Shown: positions 54,701-63,390, counted from the stretch's first letter. The stretch: DNA of 64,000 nucleotides from Chryseobacterium defluvii (GCF_003634775.1 NZ_RBXB01000001.1:124001-188000); one strand, 5' to 3'. The notes: generated from the letters alone by a model not told the origin. Made by a program: numbers and translations.

Positions 54701-54871
54701 TCGATAGGGCTCTTACCGGCAGCATTATCCACAGGTATTGGTTCCGAGTCTCAAAAGCCATTGGCTATTGTCATTATTGGCGGCTTAATTACAGCCACGA
54801 TACTTACATTGCTTATTTTTCCCGTTATTTTCTGGATATTTAGCAGAACAAAGAAATCACAGGAAATCTGA
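51773..54871 (+). CDS. CusA/CzcA-family heavy-metal RND efflux transporter
   Basis: This 1032-aa inner-membrane proton antiporter has 12 predicted transmembrane helices and two large periplasmic loops. The N-terminal motif PIEAFPDVTNTQ and the fourth-helix motif DFGIIIDGAVVMVEG match the heavy-metal (HME) subgroup rather than the drug (HAE) subgroup. The motif normally ends E-N; here it ends E-G. It should expel divalent or monovalent metal cations out of the periplasm or cytoplasm; which metal is not predictable with certainty. Last gene of the efflux operon, 47 bp after the adaptor. Confidence 0.88.
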   Translation: MNKFIKNIIAFSLKNKAFTFIWVAILAIAGFISFKNMPIEAFPDVTNTQIVIITQWNGRSAEEVERFVTTPIELAMSPVQKKTSVRSTTMFGLSIVKILFDDGVDDTFARNQVNNQLRTVSLPDEVDPEVQPPYGPTGEIFRYTLESKTKDSRELLTLQNWVIDRTLRGVPGVADINVFGGQDKVFELSIDPRALDKYNLTPLQVYDAVTKSNLNVGGDVIEKNGQAYVVRGIGLVKSVADIGNITIQNDSGNPVLVKNVADVHESSMPRVGQAGLNHHEDTVEGIVVMRKGENPREVLVGVKAKIKELNEKVLPKDVKMVTFYDRDNLMDFTTHTVMHNLIEGIILVTVMVLIFMADWRTTFIVSIIIPLSLLFAFLCLKIAGMSANLLSLGAVDFGIIIDGAVVMVEGLFVMLDHKAHKYGPERFNKLAKAGWIRQTGTGLGKAIFFSKLIIITSLIPIFSFQKVEGKMFSPLAFTLGFALIGALIFTLTLVPVLSHLLLNKNVKEKNNPFVNFWDRMVLKGFSYTFKHKKISLIAALSFLGVTLFSGKFLGTEFLPQLNEGSLWITAEMPMSSSLKESLKTADLLKKDIMSFPEVTDVLAQTGRSNDGTDPNGFGFVQFAVNLKPKEEWKRSISYEELIEGIDQKLRSYQGITFNYSQPISDNVAEAVAGFKAENGIKIYGDNLATLDKLAEEALKAIKNVEGVKDPGIIKNIGQPEVSVVLDRDKMAAYGVMPADAQAVLEMAFGGKTASEMFDGERKFPIRLRYSQEYRKDENDIASLMVPTQDGTKIPLKEISNIVKDNGAAFIYRDDIKRYIGVKFSIRDRDLGSTIADAQKEVSKIDLPDGYSVGWTGQFENQQRASHRLAQVVPVSILMIFFLLFILFGNMKDSLLVLANVPFALIGGIIALHVTRMNFGISAGVGMIALLGICIQNGVILITEFHQNVRNGLPLDSAILNGVKSRTRPVVMTALMASIGLLPAALSTGIGSESQKPLAIVIIGGLITATILTLLIFPVIFWIFSRTKKSQEI

Positions 54872-54888
54872 CCATCTTTTAATATAAT

Positions 54889-54918
54889 GAAGCCCGGAAC
54901 CAATTTGTCCCGGGCTTC
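54889..54918 (+). terminator. GC-rich hairpin after the efflux operon
   Basis: GAAGCCCGG (54889-54897) pairs perfectly with CCGGGCTTC (54910-54918). A T-run is lacking, so termination strength is uncertain. It lies between convergent genes and may serve both. Confidence 0.6.
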
Positions 54919-54942
54919 TACCTATTGAAATCGCGTTACGAG

Positions 54943-56439
54943 CTAAAATCCTAGTCCAATGGAAAAAGCTTTTACTGCATTAGGGAAATTGGAAAAAGAT
55001 GTCACCGCTCCCGTTGAAGTATTTACGGTATATATTTTTGTAGTGCCATTTACAGTTGCTATTAAATAAGCTTTCTGGCTTTTACTGCCTATATCGAATC
55101 CATTGGCGCTGCTTATGTCGATGCCTAAAGATCCTGTTTCTATTAGAGTTCCATTATTAGGTGGGTTTTGTTGATAAAGTTTATCACTATTATGATCTGT
55201 AACAAATAAAACCGTTGCCGTAGCTCCTGCAAAATTATTAGTGTAAGCAGCTGCAGTCACGGCAGGAGTACCTGGATTAATATTTCCGTCTACAGCGGCA
55301 ATGGTACCATCATTTGGGTTGATGCGTAAATTTTGTCCTGTATTGCTTACGACTCTTATTCTGTCAACAGTAGGGTTGAAGTCAAAGCCGAAATCAGTTC
55401 CCTGAAGTGCCGTTGAGAATGGAGTGGTGTTTACTGCTGTAGCTGCTCCGGTAGCAAGATTGATGGTGTAAAGCCTGCTTGAGCTTCCCAACGCATATAA
55501 TTGCCCATTCAAAGGACGGAAATCTATGCCAAGAATATTTTCTCCTGACTGAAGCCCGGCAATAGCTTTCGAGATGGGGCTTGGATTTTCAGGATTAAAG
55601 ATTTGTAAATTATTGGAAGAATCCACCGCGTAAGCTACAGGCTCTGTTGGAATGGCTAAATCGCGGATAGGGTCCTGAAGCGAGCCTATAAGGCCGGCTT
55701 TTCCGTTATTTATGTCTACTAAATATAAATTATTGCCCGCTCCTAATAAGGCAACATTATTATTGGGATTAATGTCAAATGCGGCCTGTCCGTTCAATGT
55801 AATCCCCAGGCTGCCTACTTCCACTAATGTTCCGTTATTAGGTGGATCCTGTTTAAACAGTTTTCCTGAAGCAACGTCAATATCATATAAAATTGTTGAG
55901 GATGCCCCTGCTTTACTGTTGGTATAGGCAATGCCTGTAACGGAAGGTGTTCCCGGGCCGTTAATAGACATATCCGTGGCGGCTGTTGCTCCGGTTTCAG
56001 GATGAAGACGGAGATTTTGTCCTGTATTGCTCACTAATCTTATACGGTCTACGGTTGGGTTAAAATCAATGGAGGCAATGGCTCCCGATAAGGCAGGTGT
56101 AAATGCAGTTCCGATTGCTCTTGCTGAGGAAGAAGAAGTATTGATGACATATAGTTTGCTTGCACTGGACAAGGCATAGAGTTCACCTGTAGAAGGCCTG
56201 AAATCGATACTTAAAATTTGTTCTCCGGAAGCAACTCCGGTTATGGCGCTTTTCGATAAGAACATTCCCGGTTTTTTTGCATTGAAAGAAACCAGCTCAT
56301 TGGCGGCTGTAACGGCATATACCAAAAGATCCGGTCCCTGAATCGTATTTTCAGGCATGTTGAAATCTTCTGAATCATTGCAGGATAAAGAAGTTCCCAA
56401 TAGTATCACTGCGAATAAGGCTCGTAAAAACTTTTTCAT
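54943..56439 (-). CDS. DUF4394 lipoprotein with two tandem domains
   Basis: This 498-aa protein has a lipoprotein signal (ending GTSLSC). Two DUF4394 beta-propeller-like domains repeat one another: residues ~40-265 and ~265-495 share the patterns SIDFRP/GIDFRP, FNPTVDRIR and VSNTGQNLR, and PPNNGTL. The domain has no known function and is found in exported proteins. It is convergent with the efflux operon and is not clearly linked to metal resistance. Confidence 0.82.
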   Translation of the reverse strand: MKKFLRALFAVILLGTSLSCNDSEDFNMPENTIQGPDLLVYAVTAANELVSFNAKKPGMFLSKSAITGVASGEQILSIDFRPSTGELYALSSASKLYVINTSSSSARAIGTAFTPALSGAIASIDFNPTVDRIRLVSNTGQNLRLHPETGATAATDMSINGPGTPSVTGIAYTNSKAGASSTILYDIDVASGKLFKQDPPNNGTLVEVGSLGITLNGQAAFDINPNNNVALLGAGNNLYLVDINNGKAGLIGSLQDPIRDLAIPTEPVAYAVDSSNNLQIFNPENPSPISKAIAGLQSGENILGIDFRPLNGQLYALGSSSRLYTINLATGAATAVNTTPFSTALQGTDFGFDFNPTVDRIRVVSNTGQNLRINPNDGTIAAVDGNINPGTPAVTAAAYTNNFAGATATVLFVTDHNSDKLYQQNPPNNGTLIETGSLGIDISSANGFDIGSKSQKAYLIATVNGTTKIYTVNTSTGAVTSFSNFPNAVKAFSIGLGF

Positions 56440-56781
56440 AATGCTTATTTTTAGGTTAATTAAAAGAATATACGAGAGATTATCTGTCTTGGATTTACAA
56501 TAACTTTTTTTCCTGAATAGGATAGGAAAAAGAGGGCTCCTTTATTCCTAATAGCAGATAATTTACATAAAATACAGAGTTTTTTAGGAAATCCCTTTTT
56601 AGGATTTTTTCAATTGAGAAATTTGTGTAAATTTGCAATCTCAATACAGAGAAATATGAGTTTGTAATTCTTTGGATTTTGAATATTAAAATTTTTTTAA
56701 TAAAAAGGTTTTGATATTTAAAAAATCGCTATATTTGCAAACCGAAATTTTGAATAAACAATAAATAAATAATTTTAAATC
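56440..56781. other. Upstream region of tuf with two -7 like elements
   Basis: No gene is visible. TATATTTG at 56730-56737 with TTG at 56711-56713 (16 bp spacing) lies 45 bp before tuf and is the best promoter. A second TAnnTTTG match (TAAATTTG, 56628-56635) lies further upstream. The DUF4394 gene on the minus strand also starts from this region. Confidence 0.5.
56711..56737 (+). promoter_or_regulatory. tuf: Promoter of tuf
   Basis: TTG at 56711-56713 and TATATTTG at 56730-56737 fit the Bacteroidota consensus with a slightly short spacer. The -7 box is 45 bp before the tuf start codon. Confidence 0.6.
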
Positions 56782-57969
56782 ATGGCAAAGGAAACGTTTA
56801 ATCGTAACAAACCACACTTGAACATTGGTACTATTGGTCACGTTGACCATGGTAAAACTACTCTTACTGCTGCAATCAGTAGCGTATTAGCTAACAAGGG
56901 TCTTGCTGAGAAAAAAGACTTCTCTTCTATTGACTCTGCTCCAGAAGAAAAAGAAAGAGGTATCACTATTAATACAGCTCACATTGAGTACGAAACTGAA
57001 AAACGTCACTATGCACACGTTGACTGTCCAGGTCACGCCGACTATGTAAAGAACATGGTAACTGGTGCTGCTCAGATGGATGGAGCTATCTTAGTATGTG
57101 CTGCAACTGATGGACCAATGCCTCAAACTAGAGAGCACATCCTACTTTGCCGTCAGGTAAATGTACCAAGAATCGTTGTTTTCATGAACAAAGTGGATAT
57201 GGTGGATGATGCTGAATTATTAGAGCTTGTTGAGCTTGAACTTAGAGATTTATTATCTACTTACGAATATGATGGAGATAACTCTCCAGTAATCCAGGGA
57301 TCTGCTCTTGGTGCTCTTAACGGAGATGAGAAGTGGGTTAAAACTGTAGAAGAATTAATGGATGCTGTTGATACTTGGATCGAGCAACCGGTAAGAGATC
57401 AGGATAAGCCATTCTTGATGCCAATCGAAGACGTATTCTCTATTACAGGTAGAGGTACTGTAGCAACTGGTAGAATCGAGGCTGGAGTTATCAATACTGG
57501 TGATGCTGTTGACATCGTAGGTATGGGTGATGAGAAGTTAACTTCTACTGTAACTGGGGTTGAGATGTTTAGAAAAATCCTAGACAGAGGTGAAGCTGGT
57601 GATAACGTAGGTCTATTGTTGAGAGGTATTGAAAAAACTGACATCAAGAGAGGTATGGTAATTGCTAAAGCTGGATCTGTAACTCCACACAAAAAATTCA
57701 AAGCTGAGGTTTATATCCTTTCTAAAGAAGAAGGTGGACGTCACACTCCATTCCACAACAAATATCGTCCTCAGTTCTACGTAAGAACTACAGACGTTAC
57801 AGGTGAAATCTTCTTACCAGAAGGTGTAGAAATGGTAATGCCTGGTGATAACTTAACAATCACTGTAGAATTGTTACAACCAATCGCTCTTAACGTAGGT
57901 CTTAGATTTGCGATCAGAGAAGGAGGTAGAACAGTTGGTGCTGGTCAGGTTACTGAAATCTTAGATTAA
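56782..57969 (+). CDS. tuf: Translation elongation factor Tu
   Basis: This 395-aa GTPase delivers aminoacyl-tRNA to the ribosome. G1 is GHVDHGKTT (residues ~19-27), the switch region has [14 protein letters not shown]3 is [11 protein letters not shown] and G4 is NKVDMV. Domains II and III are complete. It is one of the most conserved genes here, and codon use is strongly biased. It heads the tuf-tRNA-Trp-secE-nusG-rplKAJL locus. Confidence 0.99.
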   Translation: MAKETFNRNKPHLNIGTIGHVDHGKTTLTAAISSVLANKGLAEKKDFSSIDSAPEEKERGITINTAHIEYETEKRHYAHVDCPGHADYVKNMVTGAAQMDGAILVCAATDGPMPQTREHILLCRQVNVPRIVVFMNKVDMVDDAELLELVELELRDLLSTYEYDGDNSPVIQGSALGALNGDEKWVKTVEELMDAVDTWIEQPVRDQDKPFLMPIEDVFSITGRGTVATGRIEAGVINTGDAVDIVGMGDEKLTSTVTGVEMFRKILDRGEAGDNVGLLLRGIEKTDIKRGMVIAKAGSVTPHKKFKAEVYILSKEEGGRHTPFHNKYRPQFYVRTTDVTGEIFLPEGVEMVMPGDNLTITVELLQPIALNVGLRFAIREGGRTVGAGQVTEILD

Positions 57970-57985
57970 TATCTTAAAATAATAT

Positions 57986-58021
57986 AAAGCTTCCGCAAGG
58001 AATCTCTTGCGGAGCTTTTTA
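57986..58021 (+). terminator. Terminator after tuf
   Basis: AAAGCTTCCGCAAG pairs with CTTGCGGAGCTTT with a small mismatch, followed by a T-run. tRNA-Trp starts just beyond. Confidence 0.85.
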
Positions 58022-58024
58022 TCT

Positions 58025-58095
58025 ACGGGCATCGTCCAATGGTAGGATACCGGTCTCCAAAACCGTTGATCAGGGTTCGAATCCTTGTGCCCGTG
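58025..58095 (+). tRNA. tRNA-Trp (anticodon CCA)
   Basis: The 71-nt cloverleaf has acceptor ACGGGCA / TGCCCGT, discriminator G as usual for tRNA-Trp, anticodon CCA in loop CTCCAAA and T-arm AGGGTTCGAATCCTT. It lies between tuf and secE as in other Bacteroidota. Confidence 0.95.
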
Positions 58096-58107
58096 CAAAT
58101 AAAAATT

Positions 58108-58314
58108 ATGAGTTCATTTATCGATTTTTTAAAAGGTTCTTATAACGAATTCAGACATAAAGTTGAATGGCCAAAGTGGAGTGACTTACAGTCTTCTACT
58201 ATCGTTGTAACCATTGCCACTGTTATTCTTGCGTTATTTACCTTTGGAGTTGATGAATTGTTTTCTAAAGCAATCAGCAACATAATAGGAATGCTAATCA
58301 ACGTGTTCAACTAA
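58108..58314 (+). CDS. secE: Preprotein translocase subunit SecE
   Basis: The start at 58108 (MSSFIDFLKGSYNEFRHKV) gives 68 residues; an ATG further upstream would lie inside tRNA-Trp. The conserved VEWPKW amphipathic segment is followed by one transmembrane helix (~32-60). SecE clamps the SecY halves in the SecYEG export channel. It precedes nusG by 19 bp. Confidence 0.93.
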   Translation: MSSFIDFLKGSYNEFRHKVEWPKWSDLQSSTIVVTIATVILALFTFGVDELFSKAISNIIGMLINVFN

Positions 58315-58333
58315 CAAAAAGTATTTTCCCATA

Positions 58334-58876
58334 ATGAGCGAATTGAAATGGTATGTGCTGAAAGCAATCAGCGGACAGGAAAATAAAGTGAAAAACTATA
58401 TTGAGACAGAAATCAAACGTTTAGGGTTTGAGCAGTACGTTACTCAAGTGGTTATTCCTATGGAAAAGGTTATCCAACTTAGAAACGGTAAGAAAGTTCC
58501 TAAGGAAAGACCTTATTATCCTGGTTACCTGATGATCGAAGCTGATCTGATGGGAGAGATTCCTCATATTATTAAGAATATCCCGGGAGTTATTTCTTTC
58601 TTGAGCTTAACAAAGGGTGGAGATCCTGTTCCAATGAGAAAATCAGAAGTGAACAGAATGTTGGGAAGAATGGATGAGCTCTCTGAATTTGCTACCGATG
58701 TTGAAATCCCTTACGTAGTTGGTGAAAACGTTAAAGTAATTGACGGACCATTCAACGGATTCAACGGAACAGTAGAAAAAATCCTTGAGGATAAGAAGAA
58801 GATTGAAGTTTCTGTACTGATCTTTGGAAGAAAAACTCCAATGGAACTAAGCTACATGCAGGTAGAAAAAATCTAA
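58334..58876 (+). CDS. nusG: Transcription termination/antitermination factor NusG
   Basis: This 180-aa protein has an N-terminal NGN domain (KWYVLKAISGQENKVKNYIE, PYYPGYLMIE) and a C-terminal KOW domain (VKVIDGPFNGFNGTVEKI). It binds RNA polymerase and couples transcription to Rho or to ribosomes. Usual neighbours are secE upstream and rplK downstream. A strong terminator follows, so the ribosomal genes have their own promoter. Confidence 0.97.
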   Translation: MSELKWYVLKAISGQENKVKNYIETEIKRLGFEQYVTQVVIPMEKVIQLRNGKKVPKERPYYPGYLMIEADLMGEIPHIIKNIPGVISFLSLTKGGDPVPMRKSEVNRMLGRMDELSEFATDVEIPYVVGENVKVIDGPFNGFNGTVEKILEDKKKIEVSVLIFGRKTPMELSYMQVEKI

Positions 58877-58898
58877 GAAATATTTATTTCAACATAAA

Positions 58899-58928
58899 TA
58901 AAAGACCACTTCATCAAGTGGTCTTTTT
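58899..58928 (+). terminator. Terminator of secE-nusG
   Basis: AAAAGACCACTT pairs with AAGTGGTCTTTT around loop CATC, followed by T's. Confidence 0.92.
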
Positions 58929-59239
58929 GTTTTCTCTATCGGATTCTATTTTTTAATGAATTTCTGAGATATGATATCTCCTGACGAATTCATTCGCCTC
59001 TAAAATGAATATTTTTTGTTGCATATCGGTAGCCTGAGAAATGTCCAGGTTCCCAATCGGCTGATCAAATAACAGGGTGTTGAAAAATAATTAACTCATA
59101 TCAGCCACTTTGGAAACATATATGTTTAAAATTAGTATAGGTTGCATTATTGGGCACAGAATTTAATGGAGTGCCAATCAATTAATATTCAGAACGGGTG
59201 TTATATTATCAAATGTTTCTAAAAATCAACATATTCTGT
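58929..59239. other. Gene-poor spacer between nusG and the rplK promoter, possible gene remnant
   Basis: In most bacteria nusG and rplK are close, but here about 490 bp separate them. On the minus strand a frame from about 59090 to 58950 reads NTLLFDQPIGNLDISQAT and ends VRRYHISEIH followed by a stop. It looks protein-like in composition but has no start and no recognised family. It may be the remnant of an inserted gene, or chance. Confidence 0.3.
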
Positions 59240-59269
59240 TTGCTATTTCAAAAATATTTTATACTTTTG
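59240..59269 (+). promoter_or_regulatory. Promoter of the rplKAJL operon
   Basis: TTG at 59240-59242 and TACTTTTG at 59262-59269 are 19 bp apart, as in the rpsU promoter. A leader of about 90 nt precedes rplK. Confidence 0.75.
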
Positions 59270-59366
59270 CAATCCGAAAAGTAGGTTTATCTAATGTGAG
59301 AATGGGTAACCTGCTGAATAATAATGCTTCCAAACTCATTAATTATTCAAATTTAAAAAACAAAAA

Positions 59367-59813
59367 ATGGCTAAAAAAGTCTTTAAAATGGTAAAACTTC
59401 AGGTGAAAGGTGGCGCTGCCAACCCTTCTCCACCAGTAGGTCCAGCTTTGGGTTCTGCAGGTGTGAACATCATGGAGTTTTGTAAGCAATTTAACGGAAG
59501 AACCCAAGATAAGCCAGGGCAAGTTTTACCTGTAGTAATTACAGTATACGAAGACAAATCTTTTGAATTCGTAATTAAAACTCCACCTGCAGCAATCCAG
59601 TTAATGGATGCGGCTAAGATCAAAGGAGGTTCCGGAGAACCAAACAGAAACAAAGTAGGTTCTGTATCTTGGGATCAGGTGAAGAAAATCGCTGAAGACA
59701 AAATGGCAGATCTTAACTGCTTTACAATGGATTCTGCAGTTTCTATGGTTGCAGGTACTGCTAGATCTATGGGATTAAGAGTAACAGGAACTAAACCAAC
59801 TTTTAACGCTTAA
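59367..59813 (+). CDS. rplK: 50S ribosomal protein uL11
   Basis: This 148-aa protein forms the stalk base with 23S rRNA at the GTPase-associated centre. Family features include [20 protein letters not shown] and the C-terminal rRNA-binding domain ([19 protein letters not shown]). It starts the ribosomal operon and is followed by rplA after 11 bp. Confidence 0.98.
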   Translation: MAKKVFKMVKLQVKGGAANPSPPVGPALGSAGVNIMEFCKQFNGRTQDKPGQVLPVVITVYEDKSFEFVIKTPPAAIQLMDAAKIKGGSGEPNRNKVGSVSWDQVKKIAEDKMADLNCFTMDSAVSMVAGTARSMGLRVTGTKPTFNA

Positions 59814-59824
59814 AACTAATAGAA

Positions 59825-60517
59825 ATGGCAAAATTAACAAAAAAGCAAAAGGAAGCTTTAAGCAAAGTAGAAAAAGGAAGAATCTATAACCTTGAAGAAG
59901 GTTCAGCTCTTGTAAAAGAAGTGAACACTGCAAAGTTTGATGCTTCTGTAGATATCGCTGTAAGATTGGGTGTAGATCCAAGAAAAGCAAACCAAATGGT
60001 AAGAGGTGTTGTATCTCTTCCTCACGGAACTGGTAAAGATGTTAAAGTTTTGGCTTTAGTAACTCCAGATAAAGAAGCAGAAGCTAAAGAAGCTGGTGCT
60101 GACTATGTAGGTCTTGATGAATATTTACAAAAAATCAAAGACGGTTGGACAGATGTTGACGTTATCGTTACTATGCCGGCTGTTATGGGTAAATTAGGAC
60201 CTTTGGGTAGAGTATTAGGACCAAGAGGTTTGATGCCTAACCCTAAATCAGGTACTGTAACTATGGAAATTGGTAAAGCAGTTACTGAAGTAAAAGCTGG
60301 TAAAATTGATTTCAAAGTAGATAAATATGGTATCGTTCATGCAGGTATCGGAAAAGTATCTTTTGATGCTGCTAAATTGAAAGAAAATGCTCAGGAATTA
60401 ATCCAGACATTGATCAAAATGAAGCCGACAGCTGCTAAAGGAACTTATGTGAAAAGCATCTACTTGTCTTCTACAATGAGCCCGGGGATTGCAATCGATA
60501 CTAAATCTGTTAACTAA
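59825..60517 (+). CDS. rplA: 50S ribosomal protein uL1
   Basis: This 230-aa L1-stalk protein contains the signature around [20 protein letters not shown]. It binds the L1 stalk of 23S rRNA and helps deacylated tRNA to leave. In many bacteria L1 also represses its own operon. Normal length and position between rplK and rplJ. Confidence 0.98.
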   Translation: MAKLTKKQKEALSKVEKGRIYNLEEGSALVKEVNTAKFDASVDIAVRLGVDPRKANQMVRGVVSLPHGTGKDVKVLALVTPDKEAEAKEAGADYVGLDEYLQKIKDGWTDVDVIVTMPAVMGKLGPLGRVLGPRGLMPNPKSGTVTMEIGKAVTEVKAGKIDFKVDKYGIVHAGIGKVSFDAAKLKENAQELIQTLIKMKPTAAKGTYVKSIYLSSTMSPGIAIDTKSVN

Positions 60518-60535
60518 TATTAAATCCTTAAGACA

Positions 60536-61129
60536 ATGACAAAAGACCAAAAAGTTGTAGCAATACAAGAGATCAAAGATTTGCTTCAGGATGCAAAGGT
60601 AGTATACGTAGCAGATCTAGAAGGATTGAACGCTGCTAAGTCTTCAGAATTCAGAAGACAGGCTTTCAAACAAAATATCAAAGTGAAAGTGGTAAAAAAT
60701 ACACTTTTACAAAAAGCAATGGAGCAAATCGAAGGGGTAGATTACTCTGAGATGTTTGAATCTTTCAAAGGAAACTCAGCTTTAATGATTTCTGAGACGG
60801 CAAACGCTCCTGCAAAACTAATCCAGAACTTCAGAAAGAAAGAAGAAAAGCCGGCCTTAAAATCAGCTTATCTTCAGGAAACTTTCTATGTTGGTGACAA
60901 CAACCTAGATGCGTTGGCAAACATCAAGTCTAGAGAAGAAATGATCGGTGAAATCATCGGATTACTTCAGTCTCCAATCCAGAGAGTTGTTTCTGCTCTT
61001 CAAAACAAACCTGAAACAGTAGAAGCTAAAGCTGAAGAAGCTGCACCTGCTGTGGAAGAAACTCCTGCTGCTGAAGCTCCGGAAGCTCCTGCTGCAGAAA
61101 GCACTGACGAAACGCCAGCTGCTGAATAA
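60536..61129 (+). CDS. rplJ: 50S ribosomal protein uL10 with an acidic Ala/Glu/Pro-rich tail
   Basis: This protein anchors the L7/L12 stalk. The first ~165 residues are standard L10 (MTKDQKVVAIQEIKDLL, KNTLLQKAM, L12-binding helix). Residues ~165-197 are a low-complexity Ala/Glu/Pro tail (EETPAAEAPEAPAAES), an extension common in flavobacteria and without known role. It is followed by rplL after 46 bp. Confidence 0.96.
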   Translation: MTKDQKVVAIQEIKDLLQDAKVVYVADLEGLNAAKSSEFRRQAFKQNIKVKVVKNTLLQKAMEQIEGVDYSEMFESFKGNSALMISETANAPAKLIQNFRKKEEKPALKSAYLQETFYVGDNNLDALANIKSREEMIGEIIGLLQSPIQRVVSALQNKPETVEAKAEEAAPAVEETPAAEAPEAPAAESTDETPAAE

Positions 61130-61175
61130 TTACACTCAAAAAATTAAATAAATAATCAACAAAAACATTAGAACA

Positions 61176-61544
61176 ATGTCAGATTTAAAAAATTTAGCTG
61201 AAACGCTAGTAAACTTAACAGTAAAAGACGTAAATGAATTAGCTGCTATCCTTAAGGATGAGTACGGAATTGAGCCAGCTGCTGCTGCTGTAGTAGTTGC
61301 TGCAGGTGGTGCAGGTGAAGCTGCTGAAGAAAAGACTGAATTCGACGTAATTCTTAAGTCTGCAGGTGCTTCTAAATTAGCTATCGTTAAATTAGTAAAA
61401 GATTTAACTGGTGCTGGTCTTAAAGAAGCTAAAGATATCGTAGACGGTGCTCCAGCTCCAATCAAAACTGGTGTATCTAAAGACGAGGCTGAAGCTCTTA
61501 AGAAGCAATTAGAAGAAGCTGGTGCTGAAGTAGAATTGAAATAA
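61176..61544 (+). CDS. rplL: 50S ribosomal protein bL12 (L7/L12)
   Basis: This 122-aa stalk protein recruits translational GTPases. It has an N-terminal dimerisation domain, an Ala-rich hinge ([19 protein letters not shown]) and the conserved C-terminal domain ([32 protein letters not shown]). It is the last gene of the operon here, since a GC-rich hairpin follows and rpoB is not next. Confidence 0.98.
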   Translation: MSDLKNLAETLVNLTVKDVNELAAILKDEYGIEPAAAAVVVAAGGAGEAAEEKTEFDVILKSAGASKLAIVKLVKDLTGAGLKEAKDIVDGAPAPIKTGVSKDEAEALKKQLEEAGAEVELK

Positions 61545-61568
61545 TTCAATTGAACTCTAAAAATAATT

Positions 61569-61595
61569 AGCCCGGGCAATTGCCCGGGCTTTATT
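61569..61595 (+). terminator. Terminator after rplL
   Basis: An 11-bp perfect palindrome arm (AGCCCGGGCAA / TTGCCCGGGCT) is followed by TTTATTATTT. It lies 24 bp after the rplL stop codon. Confidence 0.85.
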
Positions 61596-62125
61596 ATTTC
61601 TATAAACTCATTAAATTGTGAGTTATTTATAAAGGTATTTAAATATTGTTAGTAAATAAATATAAATATAACATTATTTTTTGTTAATTAACAAAAAAAA
61701 TACATTGTTTTATGATTAAAATTCAATAAAATTTTCAATTTTAATGTTAATTATTAAAAAATAGAACTTTTTTTTGAAAAAATCATTATATTTGCATCGG
61801 AAAAAAACACACATAGTTTGAAAAGAAATTATTTTCTTTTTTTAAAATTATTTTTTGATTGTATCCACTTTGGAGAGCTATAAGGAAAATTTAATTCGCC
61901 AATAAGGCAATTGCGGAAAATTTTGTTAATATGACTTTCTATAGCTCTGCATAATCTGATGGTAATGATGTTGATCCTGTACAAGGATAATCTAATGTGT
62001 GTTTTTTTTAAGGTATTAGGAGTGCACAAATAGGGATGGGATAAACTCCAGTCATCCATAGTAGTAAATTCTTAAACTCTTTTTTCTAAAATAGAACATA
62101 AAAAAACAACAAATATTATTACAAA
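61596..62125. other. AT-rich region with the upstream promoter of the surface-protein genes
   Basis: No convincing gene. A strong -7 box TATATTTG (61787-61794) lies about 330 bp before the next start codon, so the transcript may have a long leader. The minus-strand frame at 61829-62059 has no recognisable features and was not called. Confidence 0.45.
61787..61794 (+). promoter_or_regulatory. -7 box upstream of the YadA-head-like gene
   Basis: TATATTTG matches TAnnTTTG exactly. The nearest TTG (61774-61776) is too close for a -33 element. The distance to the next start codon is about 330 bp. Confidence 0.45.
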
Positions 62126-63340
62126 ATGAAAAACAGATTATTAACGCTTGCAGTTGTATCTTCTACTGCTTTTTTGGCAAATGCACAAGTTGGAATTAAT
62201 ACAAATCAGCCGGCAGCTACTTTAGATGTAGTAGGCTTTCCTGCAAACATTACCAAAGCTGACGGGATGATTGCTCCAAGGCTTACAGGCGATCAGCTAA
62301 GAGCAAAATCTGCCGTTTATACAGCTTCTCAAACAGGAGCAATGGTATATGTAACGGTAGCAGATAGTGCTCCTGCGGGACAAACGATTAATGTAACTGT
62401 TCCGGGTTATTATTATTTTAATGGGACCTTGTGGGTAAGAAATGATGTTGGTTGGCGTACCTCTGGAAACACTGATGCAGAAATTGGAACTGTTGCGGAA
62501 ACATTAGGAAATGCTCCGGCTTCAACCAATTATCTGGGAACAAAAGGAGTTGGTGATGACCTTGTAATTGTTACAGCCAATCAGACCCATGCCGTATTAG
62601 ATATAAATGGTTCATTAAAAGGGGGGAACTCTAATACTGTGGCTCCTTTTGCTTCTTTATCATGGGGGTCAAACAATACTATCTCCAATGCAGCTTCTTC
62701 AAGTATTGCCTTAGGAAGAAATAATACAGTTTCTGCATCAGCAGCAAACTTTCCGGGCGTTGCTGTGGGGGCGAATAATAATGCTACCAATGGGGCCAAG
62801 TTAATTGGAAATGGCAATTCAGGGGATAACAGCAGTGCGTATGTATTGGGAAACAATAATACAATTACTTCTCCTGCCGGCGGATTCGCTGTTGGAAACG
62901 GTAATACAACCAATGGTTTTGTTTTCGGTACAGGCAACACGGTTACGTCTGGAAACTATGCATTCGGAAATAACAATAATGTTACAGGAACAGCCAATGC
63001 AATGGTATTCGGTAGTGGAACAACCAACAGTGTTGCCAACCAAACTGTATATGGAAACGGGGCTCATGTTTTTTCGGGGCAGGGAGCTGTTGGAAGCGCA
63101 ATCACAGACGTAGGAATCAATATGGTTCCCAATACTACCAATGTAGCTGATTTGGAGGTGAGCAAAGGGATTTTGTTGAAGCCGAATTCAGGAGCGGGTG
63201 TTCCGAGCCTGACATGTGATTCATCCAATGCAGGAACTCTTATCTACTGGCTGAATACAAGCACAGGTGTTGGAAACTTCTACGGTTGCAGACAATTATC
63301 TACTACGCCGTCCGTTACTTTTGGCTGGTCTTCATTATAA
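62126..63340 (+). CDS. Secreted protein with YadA-head-like GNN repeats
   Basis: This 404-aa protein has a signal peptide (MKNRLLTLAVVSSTAFLANAQ). After it comes VGINTNQPAATLDV, a start common to Bacteroidota cell-surface proteins of this kind. Residues ~175-325 form repeats with an x-G-x-x-N-x-V/A-x pattern (ALGRNNTVSAS, VAVGANNNATNGA, VLGNNNTITSP, FAVGNGNTTNGF, AFGNNNNVTGT), as in the left-handed beta-roll of trimeric autotransporter heads. A C-terminal domain with two cysteines (SLTCDSS, FYGCRQL) ends it. No T9SS signal is evident. Function is likely adhesive, by inference. Confidence 0.68.
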   Translation: MKNRLLTLAVVSSTAFLANAQVGINTNQPAATLDVVGFPANITKADGMIAPRLTGDQLRAKSAVYTASQTGAMVYVTVADSAPAGQTINVTVPGYYYFNGTLWVRNDVGWRTSGNTDAEIGTVAETLGNAPASTNYLGTKGVGDDLVIVTANQTHAVLDINGSLKGGNSNTVAPFASLSWGSNNTISNAASSSIALGRNNTVSASAANFPGVAVGANNNATNGAKLIGNGNSGDNSSAYVLGNNNTITSPAGGFAVGNGNTTNGFVFGTGNTVTSGNYAFGNNNNVTGTANAMVFGSGTTNSVANQTVYGNGAHVFSGQGAVGSAITDVGINMVPNTTNVADLEVSKGILLKPNSGAGVPSLTCDSSNAGTLIYWLNTSTGVGNFYGCRQLSTTPSVTFGWSSL

Positions 63341-63390
63341 TAAAGCACAAATAAAATAAAACACACAATTTAACAACTAAACAAAAACAA

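Noticed and set aside
61829..62059. 76-aa minus-strand frame in the region after rplL
   Set aside because: No recognisable family, poor composition and opposite to the likely leader of the following gene; support is too weak.
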